In this document: piece by piece, positions 25,733 through 33,831 of the stretch | How the letters are laid out: every line of letters begins with the position of its first letter | Numbering within the stretch: the first letter of the stretch is position 1 | Assembly: GCA_965231765.1 (NCBI GenBank) | Contig: OZ246887.1 | Location: 3,844,001-3,908,000 of the forward strand | DNA: 64,000 nt | Origin: JAAXHF01 sp963665955 | GTDB taxonomy: Bacteria; Desulfobacterota; Binatia; Bin18 | Direction: 5' to 3' | Position numbers and translations under genes: made by a program | The notes under the pieces: model-generated | Seen by the model: only the letters and a program-made list of their open reading frames with translations | Told to the model about the DNA's origin: nothing | Databases searched by the model: none

Positions 25733-26547
25733 ACAGCAGTCCGATTGTCAGGCGCTAAAGAGGCTGGCGAAGACTGTGGAGAAGCTTGGCTGGAAAAGGA
25801 CGGACCGGCAACCGATTGCTGGGTGTCCATAGTATGCTGAGCAGCATGCTCAGCAACCGCTTCTTGGACTTGGGTCAGCAAGGTCTGCCGCGCCGTTCTT
25901 TTATCCAGCGCCGAATCGATCTGGATCGGTGGGCTAAACACGATTGTCATTGGGCCAGACCGGATTTTCCAATCGCCTACGGGCAAGATGCCATACCCAC
26001 CGCTGACAGTCACCGGCACGACAGGCATGCCGGTCTCTACTGCAACTGCAAACCCACCTGCCTTAAAGGGAAGCAGGCGACCGTCCTTGCTGCGTGTTCC
26101 TTCAGGAAAAAAGAGGACCGAAATACCTGCCTTCAGGAGTGCCTTGACGTTTCGGATAGTGGCGACTGCCTGCGTCCGACTTTCTCGATCAACCAGGACC
26201 TGCCGGGTGCGGTGCATGCACAGGCCAAAGACCGGGACCTTGCGTAGCTCGTGTTTGGCAACCCAGCGGAGCTGGAAGGTATCAAGAGCCACCATAATAG
26301 CCAGAATATCAAACATGCTCTGGTGGTTGGACATAAAGAGGTAGGCATGGTTGGACTGCAGCTGTTCATGGCCACGGGGATGGACAGTCGTGCCGCACGC
26401 CCACAGAATTCCCTTGGCCCAGCGGCAAACCAGACGGGCTGAGCGTTCGGCATAGGGATCAAAGAACGACATCAGGAGAACAGGCACACTCCAGAACACG
26501 GTAGATACAACGATAAAAAGGATTCGAAGAATCGCGAGTAGGGTCAA
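25729..26547 (-). CDS. plsC: 1-acyl-sn-glycerol-3-phosphate acyltransferase
   Basis: A 272-aa membrane-bound acyltransferase making phosphatidic acid. A hydrophobic N-terminus (about 1-28) anchors it. The catalytic NHxxxxD motif is NHQSMFD (about 74-80), the acceptor-binding motif is FPEGTRSKDG (about 150-159) and VVPVTVSG follows. The C-terminal 50 residues are Ser/Pro/Ala-rich and unlikely to be catalytic. It overlaps the RNase J start by 4 bases (ATGA), indicating coupled translation. Confidence 0.9.
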   Translation of the reverse strand: MTLLAILRILFIVVSTVFWSVPVLLMSFFDPYAERSARLVCRWAKGILWACGTTVHPRGHEQLQSNHAYLFMSNHQSMFDILAIMVALDTFQLRWVAKHELRKVPVFGLCMHRTRQVLVDRESRTQAVATIRNVKALLKAGISVLFFPEGTRSKDGRLLPFKAGGFAVAVETGMPVVPVTVSGGYGILPVGDWKIRSGPMTIVFSPPIQIDSALDKRTARQTLLTQVQEAVAEHAAQHTMDTQQSVAGPSFSSQASPQSSPASLAPDNRTAV

Positions 26548-26625
26548 AGGTATTCCTTAACTACAGGCCATGCTCGGACAAATCTGGACTATTATAGTTT
26601 TTCTTGTGACTTGCCGTCAATGTAG

Positions 26626-26653
26626 TTGATTTTTCTTCACTTCTTTCTATACA
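26626..26653 (+). promoter_or_regulatory. Candidate sigma70 promoter of the zinc-ribbon gene
   Basis: TTGATT (26626-26631) and TATACA (26648-26653) are separated by 16 bases and lie 28 bases before the GTG start at 26681. GAGGGGAGG precedes that start. Confidence 0.55.
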
Positions 26654-26680
26654 ATGAGTCAGTATTGAGGGGAGGATGCG

Positions 26681-27859
26681 GTGGTTGTTGCATGTCCGGC
26701 TTGCCATACGCGTTACCGGGTTAATGGGAGCGTGACACTCGCTGGGGAGACTTCTTTTGAGTGCTCTCAAGAGGAGTGCAAACATATTTTCGTCTATAAT
26801 CCGCCTGTCCTGTGGAAGGGGAATACCTCTTCCGATATTGACCCGCCTGCTGATCCGCCCATTCCCGATTCCCTGTCTCAGCAGGAACCAGCCTCCCAAA
26901 ACGAAGCCAAACAGAGTCCGCAGGCTGAGGCTTCCCGTCCTGAGCCCGCTCCTGATTCTCGTCAAGATGTCCTTCGCGATTCTGTCCCAGCATCAGCCGC
27001 AGACGTGCCGTCCTGGAAAACGCCTCAAAGCCAAAGAGAAGTTGAGCGCTCTTTTGCCCTACAGCCCTCTGTCTCTATGGCCCCGTCTTGTCAGGAAGAA
27101 GAGGACGAAGAGTCCAGGCTGAAATTTGCCTATCGTGACCAAGATGAGCAAAACGAGCAAAACGAGCAAAACGAGCAAGGGGCTGAGCAGCAGTATGAGC
27201 AAGAAGATGCCCAGTATGAACAGGGTGAGATGCAGGAGTACGAAAGAGAAGAAGCATTTCTGCCCCTCCGTACGGTTTTTCTCCTCCTGGTAGGTTGTGT
27301 CTTAGGCTATGCGGCTCTCAGCTATTATGCCCTCTCGGATCTTCAGGGGACGAAACTTAGCCTGCGTAACCTGCCCTTTGTGGGTGATGTCTTTGTGGCT
27401 GAACCGTTTTCCGAGAGCCATATCACATTGACAAATCTGAGTGGCAGTTTTTGGCTGAGCAAGGACAACCGACGTGTGTTTGCTGTTGCTGGAACGGTTG
27501 TCAACAACGCCTCTTCTCCTGCCAGGCTGGTCCAGATTGAAGGCACGCTCTATAACCAGGTCGGAAAGAAAGTCGGTCAGGAGATTGTATTCTGCGGCAA
27601 TGAGGCAAATAGCAATCTTCTACAGAGCCTGACCGTGCGCGATATTGAGACGTTACAAAACCTGGCGCCACCCGAGGATTTTCGTATCCCAGCTGGGCAG
27701 GAGGTGAATTGTTTATTGGTCTTCACCAAACCGCCTGCGACAATCGCTGAACTTGGAGGGCGTGTTGTGTCGGTACAGTTCGAGGAGCCACACGGACCGC
27801 TGGCATCTGTACAGCTTGAGGAAGTCGAGGCAAAATCAGAAAGACCGCCTCGGTTATGA
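26681..27859 (+). CDS. MJ0042 zinc-ribbon / DUF3426-type membrane protein
   Basis: A 392-aa protein. CPACHTRYRVNG (5-16) with a second pair CSQEEC (about 28-33) resembles the MJ0042-type zinc ribbon, which usually has CxxC; here the second pair has four residues between. A long acidic, low-complexity linker follows (about 50-195), with Glu-Gln-Asn repeats. One membrane helix lies near 201-221. The extracytoplasmic C-terminus (about 240-375) is the DUF3426 immunoglobulin-like domain (FAVAGTVVNNASSPARLVQI). The function is not known; related myxobacterial proteins are described as membrane-anchored. GTG start behind a strong GGAGG. Its TGA overlaps the convergent tatA stop by 6 bases. Confidence 0.8.
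   Translation: MVVACPACHTRYRVNGSVTLAGETSFECSQEECKHIFVYNPPVLWKGNTSSDIDPPADPPIPDSLSQQEPASQNEAKQSPQAEASRPEPAPDSRQDVLRDSVPASAADVPSWKTPQSQREVERSFALQPSVSMAPSCQEEEDEESRLKFAYRDQDEQNEQNEQNEQGAEQQYEQEDAQYEQGEMQEYEREEAFLPLRTVFLLLVGCVLGYAALSYYALSDLQGTKLSLRNLPFVGDVFVAEPFSESHITLTNLSGSFWLSKDNRRVFAVAGTVVNNASSPARLVQIEGTLYNQVGKKVGQEIVFCGNEANSNLLQSLTVRDIETLQNLAPPEDFRIPAGQEVNCLLVFTKPPATIAELGGRVVSVQFEEPHGPLASVQLEEVEAKSERPPRL
27146..27177 (+). repeat. Tandem 9-bp coding repeat GAGCAAAAC
   Basis: Three perfect copies of GAGCAAAAC (27146-27172) and a partial fourth encode Glu-Gln-Asn repeats in the linker of the zinc-ribbon protein. Copy number could vary by slippage without a frameshift. Confidence 0.8.
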
Positions 27860-28051
27860 TGACGGATTCTCCGGCTGTTTTTCGGCGTCACTGTCTGGCG
27901 TGATATCGATTTCTTCCGTTTTCACTGATTTTCGGAAGTTTTGAATACCTTTGCCAATGCCTTCGCCAATTTCTGGCAATTTTCCCGCGCCAAAGACGAC
28001 CAGGACAATGACCAGAATAATCAACAGCTCTCCAATACCAAGACCAAACAT
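27854..28051 (-). CDS. tatA: Sec-independent translocase subunit TatA
   Basis: A 65-aa TatA. MFGLGIGELLIILVIVLVVF is the short membrane helix, FGAGKLPEIGEGIGKGIQNF the hinge and amphipathic helix, then an acidic tail. It forms the protein-conducting part of the twin-arginine system. The start at 28051 is chosen because GGAGGAAC lies directly upstream; a longer frame to 28606 runs antisense through the TonB-like gene. No tatB or tatC is in the window, so this is a lone tatA. Confidence 0.93.
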   Translation of the reverse strand: MFGLGIGELLIILVIVLVVFGAGKLPEIGEGIGKGIQNFRKSVKTEEIDITPDSDAEKQPENPSS

Positions 28052-28135
28052 AGTTCCTCCACTATATGCCATGTCTTTCCGCTCAGGCAAGGTGGGACAA
28101 GAAGTTTCTTGCAGGCTTGCCGTAAGCAGGCTAGA

Positions 28136-29383
28136 ATGCGGCCGATGTCGACGGCTATCCTTCCGCTTCCGCGCCCGCAGCAACGCGACCCGTTCGTCGT
28201 CTTTCTCATATTCTCGCTTCTTTTTCATTTCCTCTTTTTTACCCTCTTCTCGCTTTCTGAACAGGATTTCCTCGCTCCAGCTCCTGAGCAACTGACTGAA
28301 GTTGAGTTGCTTCCACCAGAAGAGCCCAAGATTGTTGCCAAAGCCGAGTTGTCGCCTGATGTGCCGCCCAAAACACCTGAAAAGCCAGCTGAGGAACCTT
28401 TCCAAGAAAAGAAAGTAGAAGAGAAGAAAGCCAAACCGCCCCCCCCTGAGCCGCTGCCGGAGCAGATTGTCAGTCCGCCGGACGAGGTCAACGATCAAAT
28501 CCCAGACGAGACCCGTTTTCTGAGTGATCGGAATACCACAGCGCAAAAAGAGACGGTCGCCGTTGGCACCCCACTTCCGGCTTCGAATCCTGAAAAAGAC
28601 GAACAAAAGAAAAGTAAGTCCAAAAAACAGCCTGAGCCCAAAAAAGAACCCACCAAACTCGCCGCGCTCAAACCCCTAGAAAGCCCCGTCACAAAAAAAC
28701 CGCCAATCGAAAAAAAGCCAGAAAAAGCGCTCAAAAAGAAGACCCCGGAAACGGCCAAACCAGGTACCCCGAAAGGTCCCAAGCGGATTCCACAACTCTT
28801 TGCTCGGCCAGATGACTTATTGAGCCAGGGGTTCATCAAGGATAGAGGCAGAGAGCAAGATCAGCAAAACGAGCGTCGTCCGCCCACGGGTAATGAGCTG
28901 CTGGCCATGGCGCCTCCGATAAAGCGGGGGTTTTTGTCCCTACCTGGACCAACCGGGACGCCGGATCATCTGCCTGATGTCCAGCAGGGGAAGATGACGT
29001 TTTTAAACACCAAGGCGCACCGTTTTGCCCCATTTGTGAGACGAGTCGCCCAGCGGGTGTTTCAGCATTTAGTGATTTCCCAGCGCAGAAATCTGCAGCT
29101 GGATGACGTGATTGCTGCCCGGGATTGGGTCACTATTGAGGCCAAGTTGACTGTGGACGGAGAGTTGACTGGCTTGGTATTGCGGAGTCGTTCTGGCAGC
29201 TACTCAATTGACGAGTCCCTACTCAACGCCTGCCAGCAAGGTGCCTGGGATCAAAATCCACCTTCAGACGCCCAAGCCGAAGATGGTTTTATCCATTTTA
29301 TTTTCCGCTCTGAGATCAATGCCCAGTACGATGAGCTTGGTTTAAAAGGCGTCGTCACTTTTCTGCAAGTCGGACTGACCTGA
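28136..29383 (+). CDS. TonB/TolA-like energy-transducing protein
   Basis: A 415-aa protein from ATG 28136 (a longer frame to 27941 overlaps tatA). One membrane helix (FLIFSLLFHFLFFTLF, about 24-40) is followed by a long Pro/Lys/Glu-rich periplasmic spacer (about 60-230) full of KKP and EKKPEK runs, then a C-terminal domain with TIEAKLTVDGELTGLVLRSR and the ending FIHFIFRSEI, which resembles TonB/TolA C-terminal folds. It may link proton-motive force or envelope architecture to an outer-membrane partner. No exbB/exbD or tolQ/tolR is adjacent. It is divergent from tatA with an 84-base gap. Confidence 0.72.
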   Translation: MRPMSTAILPLPRPQQRDPFVVFLIFSLLFHFLFFTLFSLSEQDFLAPAPEQLTEVELLPPEEPKIVAKAELSPDVPPKTPEKPAEEPFQEKKVEEKKAKPPPPEPLPEQIVSPPDEVNDQIPDETRFLSDRNTTAQKETVAVGTPLPASNPEKDEQKKSKSKKQPEPKKEPTKLAALKPLESPVTKKPPIEKKPEKALKKKTPETAKPGTPKGPKRIPQLFARPDDLLSQGFIKDRGREQDQQNERRPPTGNELLAMAPPIKRGFLSLPGPTGTPDHLPDVQQGKMTFLNTKAHRFAPFVRRVAQRVFQHLVISQRRNLQLDDVIAARDWVTIEAKLTVDGELTGLVLRSRSGSYSIDESLLNACQQGAWDQNPPSDAQAEDGFIHFIFRSEINAQYDELGLKGVVTFLQVGLT

Positions 29384-29522
29384 GCAAAATCGCTTCGTGT
29401 TGGCACGCTTGAGAAAACGTGGGAAAACCCGCCTTCTCTTGCAAAATTTCCAGGCGGCTGCTAGGGTCCTCTGGCTCTACAGAGAGCCTCCTGTCTTTTT
29501 TCCTGCCCGATCGTCCAACATG

Positions 29523-29596
<74 letters not shown>

Positions 29597-29962
29597 CTTC
29601 TTTTTCGCAGATTCGCATTGATTGATAGAAATAATCTGGACCATCTGCGGCTTGGCTGCCATACGTTTTGTCTTGTGGCCTCTTGTTCTTCAGAAGAAAC
29701 ACGTGAAAGGCTAAGCTCATGGCAACCAATCAAACCAACGTTTCCAAGAAGAAGGAGAATCCGACAGCGTTTCAATGCCGTTGCATCGCATATGTCTGCT
29801 TCGCTCGCAATGAGATTCACCTCCGCTTAACGCTCGACTGACGCGCTTCGTGGCGCACTCCATACTTTTTATACTCCCCTCTAGAGGTGTTCCCGATTCC
29901 ATTGCTCGTCTGTGCATCGCCACCCGTCCTTACCGCGTAGAGTTGGAGGTTCGCCGGGCGGG
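29597..29962. other. Stretch without recognisable gene
   Basis: Between tRNA-Ala(CGC) and the PPOX remnant several short frames overlap on both strands but none resembles a protein I know or has a ribosome site. It is probably decayed coding sequence. Confidence 0.5.
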
Positions 29963-30151
29963 CTAAGACCAGCCTTGGCGCTCAATATGAGCGTAGATCG
30001 TTGGGATCACATACGGCTGACCGTCCACACTAAAGCCGATATGGCAGTACACACCTTCAGCCAGAATAGCCCCAACGACTGCAGCGTCGTACGAAGCGTG
30101 CTCCGGCATGCGGCGTAATCGGGCTCGCTCGGTTTTCTCAAAATGAGGCAT
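29963..30151 (-). pseudogene. Truncated pyridoxamine 5'-phosphate oxidase family protein
   Basis: The frame encodes 62 residues. Residues 1-53 match the start of the PPOX-family FMN-binding split barrel: RARLRRMPEHASYDAAVVGA, then EGVYCHIGFSVDGQPYVIPT. After IPTIYA the similarity ends and a stop follows within ten codons, where intact members continue with the GDTLYLHGS strand for another 150 residues. AAAGGGG is still present before the ATG. I read it as a 3'-truncated gene. Confidence 0.7.
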
Positions 30152-30280
30152 GGACGTTCCCCTTTCTCTTCCGCTGAGTACTGAGGCTGGATGGTTGATT
30201 TGCCCCCATACACTATATCCCTCGACAACGCCCTGAGAGAAGGGCTAGAAGAGGATGGAAAAGAACACCGGAGGGGTCAG

Positions 30281-31036
30281 ATGAGCCAATTTGAAGATTA
30301 TGCCAATAAGTACGAAACAATGAAAATGCAGCGTCACAACGGCATTCTCGAAGTCACCTTTCATACCAACGATGGGCCCTTGGTCTGGAATGCGCCGGTC
30401 CACCGCGAAATTGGACACGCCTGCGTTGATATCGGAGCCGACCCGGAGAATAAAGTTGTTATCCTGGCCGGAACGGGCGAGAGCTATTGTGCGGATGTTG
30501 ATTTTGCCAGCTTTGGCGAGAGCCTGGGGACGCCACGCGGCTGGGGCAGCGCGTCTTGGGAAGGCAAGCGCCTGCTCATGAATCTGCTCGACATTCCCGT
30601 CCCTATGATATCCGCAGTCAACGGGCCGGCGCTCATCCATGCGGAGATTCCTGTCCTGTGCGATATCGTCCTGGCGTCCGATACCGCAGCTTTTCAAGAC
30701 GCCCCTCATTTTCCGAACGGCATTGTGCCGGGGGACGGCGTTCATCTGGTCTGGCCGTTGCTTTTGGGAGCAAATCGAGGGCGCTATTTTCTCTTGACCG
30801 GACAAAAGCTCTCGGCCCAAGAGGCGCTCGCCCTTGGGGTGGTGAACGAAGTGCTGCCACAGGATCAACTGTCTGCTCGCGCCTGGGAGCTGGCCGAACA
30901 ATTGGCCAAACAGCCTCCCCTGACCCTCCGTTATGCACGCATATCCATTACCCATCAGATCAAAAAACTGATGCTGGATGGTCTGGGCTACGGGCTTGCT
31001 TTGGAAGGCATGGCCATTATGGATAGGCAGCCCTAG
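30281..31036 (+). CDS. Enoyl-CoA hydratase/isomerase family, 6-oxocamphor hydrolase-like
   Basis: A 251-aa crotonase-fold protein. The segment HFPNGIVPGDGVHLVWPLLL (about 144-163) followed by GRYFLLTGQKLS is characteristic of beta-diketone hydrolases such as 6-oxocamphor hydrolase rather than of plain hydratases; the histidine near 145 and Asp near 154 match the residues that polarise and attack the diketone. The oxyanion-hole loop is near 60-80. It would cleave a C-C bond of a cyclic or linear diketone. ATG 30281 follows GGAGGGGT; a longer frame exists. It is the only apparently intact gene between 29.9 and 32.4 kb. Confidence 0.8.
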   Translation: MSQFEDYANKYETMKMQRHNGILEVTFHTNDGPLVWNAPVHREIGHACVDIGADPENKVVILAGTGESYCADVDFASFGESLGTPRGWGSASWEGKRLLMNLLDIPVPMISAVNGPALIHAEIPVLCDIVLASDTAAFQDAPHFPNGIVPGDGVHLVWPLLLGANRGRYFLLTGQKLSAQEALALGVVNEVLPQDQLSARAWELAEQLAKQPPLTLRYARISITHQIKKLMLDGLGYGLALEGMAIMDRQP

Positions 31037-31043
31037 GGGCACG

Positions 31044-31365
31044 GTATACCGTGTCTTCCTCGCCTCCCTCATTGAAGACTTTGCTGACGAATGGCTGACC
31101 AAAGCCATGTTTCATTACCGCTGGGCCTATGACGCTGACATTCAGTACGCCTCGTTGCGGATCGCCGATGACTGCTTCCCCGCTCAAAAAGGAGCAGCAC
31201 GCCGCAGCGGCAAAGCGTTTCGCGAAGCGCCAGATCGAACGTATGCCGCTCGTGGGGTGTACCCCGCAAAACGCGCCGATTATCGAGGCAACCTATACCC
31301 GGACGCTGGACTTGCTCGAAACCCACGTCAGCTTGCACGAACACCTCCAGTCAGGTGCCCTGTGA
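31044..31365 (+). pseudogene. Frameshifted glutathione S-transferase remnant
   Basis: Two overlapping plus frames join to a fragment of a GST-like protein. The first gives LIEDFADEWLTKAMFHYRWA (about 31070-31130), the start of the C-terminal helical domain in this GST group; the second, shifted by one base, gives AKRFAKRQIERMPLVGCTPQ and NAPIIEATYTRTLDLLETHV (31215-31340). The thioredoxin-fold N-terminus and the last helices are missing, and the frame shifts near 31190. It follows the crotonase gene by only a few bases. Confidence 0.6.
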
Positions 31366-31765
31366 ACGTTTTCGCAGTGCGTGAAAAAGAATCGCAACAA
31401 CGCAGCCGTCACTAACTTATCCGGTATTGCCTTCAAACTCTCGTGGGAGAGTCTATCTGAAGAAACTCGCAGTGCAGTCATTGAACATATGATGGTAAAC
31501 GCCGATCCCATCAAGGCGCGACCGAAGGCAGTCCTTGCGGATGATGGAGAGGCTTATGATTCCTGGCCGATAGTAAGCCGACGGCTTGTTCAATGAGGAC
31601 GCTAATGCCGACACTACCGCTTAGTGTCCACGCCATAGCCGTGTAAGCAGTCCGAGGTTCCACCAGGCTAGTTCGTTCCTTTAGCCACACTTGGTTCGCG
31701 TTGACACGACTACCAACGATCCCTCAATACTTCTTTCTCACGTCTTAAACGCGAGGTTTTCTTTT
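31366..31765. other. Non-coding or decayed stretch
   Basis: A plus-strand frame from GTG 31381 to 31596 (71 codons, containing LSGIAFKLSWESLSEETRSA) faintly resembles the start of MmgE/PrpD proteins but is too short and weak to call. Beyond 31597 nothing recognisable is seen. Confidence 0.3.
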
Positions 31766-31800
31766 CCATGAGCCGCGCCCCTCAGGGCCTCGGCTCATGG
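31766..31800. repeat. Perfect 10-bp inverted repeat with nested palindrome
   Basis: CCATGAGCCG (31766-31775) pairs with CGGCTCATGG (31791-31800); inside lies GCCC-CTCA-GGGC. No T-run follows on either strand, so it is not a canonical terminator. It overlaps the end of the dimethylformamidase-like remnant. Confidence 0.7.
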
Positions 31801-32021
31801 GACGAGAAACGACGCAGCGCATTCCCCGTAATACGTGAGACAGTGTTGTCATAATGCAGGTTCTCATCTGTGATTACATCACAATTCTGATCTTGCTGTT
31901 CTAACCAATCGATGCGGTGTGAGTCAGCCGGGAATTGATGCGGACAGTTGAGGGCACGCATGTGATAGCGTGGCCGCATGTTGAGAATCGGTCGCAGCCG
32001 CGGGGTGGGTTCCTTTTTGCC
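31782..32021 (-). pseudogene. Internally deleted N,N-dimethylformamidase beta-subunit-like remnant
   Basis: The minus-strand frame reads PRLRPILNMRPRYHMRALN, then HQFPADSHRIDWLEQQ and CDVITDENLH, matching the mid-region of dimethylformamidase large-subunit-like proteins. It passes directly into YDNTVSRITGNALRRF, which is the extreme C-terminus of the same family, where intact proteins have YDNNVSRITxNVLRRF. The several hundred residues normally between these parts are gone and no start codon with a ribosome site remains. A stop (32022-32024) lies just upstream in frame. Confidence 0.6.
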
Positions 32022-32115
32022 TCACACGTTCCAGGGGAGAGGGAGCAGTCGCTTCCTCTTGTCTCTTCCCGCTGTCTCTTATATTTCTGTTGCTCTTACA
32101 TAAGGAGGAAAGACT

Positions 32116-32301
32116 ATGCATTTCATGTAGTTCACAGAACGCGCCTATCACTACGACCCGGAAGAACATCCGGAGCAATACCGCGTACCAGGAGCTGATG
32201 AACTTTGACGGCATTATGCTCAACGAGCACCATGCCAATCCGTTCTGCCTGGGCGCGGTCATGGATGTCGAAGCCTCGGTGTTAGCCAAGACGACCGTAT
32301 A
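32116..32301 (+). pseudogene. Decayed LLM-class flavin-dependent oxidoreductase
   Basis: TAAGGAGG at 32101 still precedes ATG 32116, but codon 5 is TAG (MHFM-stop-FTERAYHYDPEEHPEQYR). After a frameshift and deletion another frame gives NFDGIMLNEHHANPFCLGAV and MDVEASVLAKT. Both parts match the first 110 residues of LLM monooxygenases that begin MxFxYFTERAYHYDP. The remaining two thirds of the barrel are missing. Confidence 0.72.
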
Positions 32302-32433
32302 TGGAGCTTGCTGCGGACACGCAAGCGGCGTAGAGCCAGCACAAAAAACACAAGTTTGGCACGTTTCGTGCCCGTCCCCTACCGACGATGTGATGGGCTC
32401 GCCCGACCAACTCCGCATAAGGAAATATCGGAC

Positions 32434-33587
32434 GTGAGCACGGAACCACGGCTATTCAAAATCAATTCCTCGACTCGTGAGTCGGAGGCCATGAACGAGG
32501 TCAACTTCGCCAACTTGGGGTTTCAGGAGCGGCGAGACATCCAGGAATGGATAGCAGCCAACCCCGGTATCCTGGGTCAGGAATTACTTATAGTCAGCAA
32601 GGAGTTTAGCGGCTTCGACAAAACAAATGAGAGGCTTGACCTTCTGGCGGTGGATGTTGACGGAAAGCTGGTTGTTATTGAACTGAAGCGCGATGATACA
32701 GGTGTGGATGTCCATTGGCAGGCTATCAAGTACGCGAGCTATTTGCATCGTGCTAGCGCAGGAGGTATCGTCTCGATGCTCGCCGACTACGCAGACGTGT
32801 CGGAGTCCTACGCTCGAAACAAAGTGGTGCAACACCTTGGCGCTGACGACGACCTCAATGCCCTGAACAACGATCAGCGCATCATCCTGGCGAGTCACAG
32901 GTTCGCCCCAGAAGTAACGTCTGCTGCGCTGTGGCTGAACGAGAAGGCTACCGGGAGGAACCTGATAACATGCGTTCAATTGACGCCGTATCAGGACCCG
33001 GAATCTGGTTCGCTGTACATACAGGCAAACACAATCATACCCGTGCCCGGAGTAGAAGGTTACGTTATCGGCGTCGGTGACTCATCAGCCGATATAGGGT
33101 CTGTTACGCCACGGTCTTATTCCAATCGACACGATGAAGTTACCCGCTTTCTCCAGCGAATTTCGGAGTTGGTCTTGAGCAGCCTACCGGACGCACCCAA
33201 GCTGGATAAAAAGAGCCGGTGGGCAGGTGGAGACTCCGGTTTCCGCTACTATCATATGTGGTACTCGCAGCCGCCTTGGGGCAACTGGGATATGACATAT
33301 CTGATTGAGTTGGTGCCCCAGAGGGATGAGGATGGCCAAATACATGGCGGGCAGACGTGGGGTTCGCATACTGGAAACTCGAAGAGGTGGAGACCAGGCT
33401 TGCGAATCTGCGTGTCTATGACGATCAGAAAATTGAAAACAGCTGTTTTTACGTGTCACGCCGCATCAATGCGTTGGACGAACCATTCGCCAGTACACTA
33501 GCAGAGACGCTCACGCGCTTCATCAAGGTGGTAACATCCGCAGTCGAGGCTTTTTTGGAGGATGAAAATAACCAAGAAGACATTTGA
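32434..33587 (+). pseudogene. DUF91/NucS-like PD-(D/E)XK nuclease, frameshifted
   Basis: From GTG 32434 (AAGGA 10 bases upstream) the frame reads RRDIQEWIAANPGILGQELL, then TNERLDLLAVDVDGKLVVIE followed by LKRD: the Asp and ExK residues of a PD-(D/E)XK nuclease of the DUF91 type. At about 33359-33362 there are four G residues. One more G would join QIHGGQTWG to FAYWKLEEVETRLANLRVYD in the next frame and give a continuous protein of about 385 aa ending at 33587. As written, the first frame runs on to 33501 with unrelated sequence. Either a real single-base deletion in a homopolymer or an assembly error. Confidence 0.7.
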
Positions 33588-33831
33588 CCCGGAAAATACG
33601 TGAAGGGAGAATCGCCTGGTCCCTCGCCACCAAGGAGAAGCCCTGCCCCCGCTCGAACAGTTTTTACCGAAACGGAAACGCCTGCCACCCCTCTCCCACC
33701 GATACGACTTCTCGGATGAGGGGTGAAGGACAGCGCGCTTGTTCAGCCCCTTCATCCACCTGCTGATGCTGACCGGCCCGCTGAGGTCTGCGACTGGGGC
33801 TGACCTCGCGCTCGGAGGCGATGCAGGTCCG

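Noticed and set aside
32308..32433. Longer N-terminus of the DUF91-type nuclease
   Set aside because: The added residues come from the decayed LLM fragment in another frame; GTG 32434 has a ribosome site.
33687..33726. Inverted repeat CACCCCTC/GAGGGGTG
   Set aside because: Eight-base arms with a 24-base loop are weak and there is no T-run.
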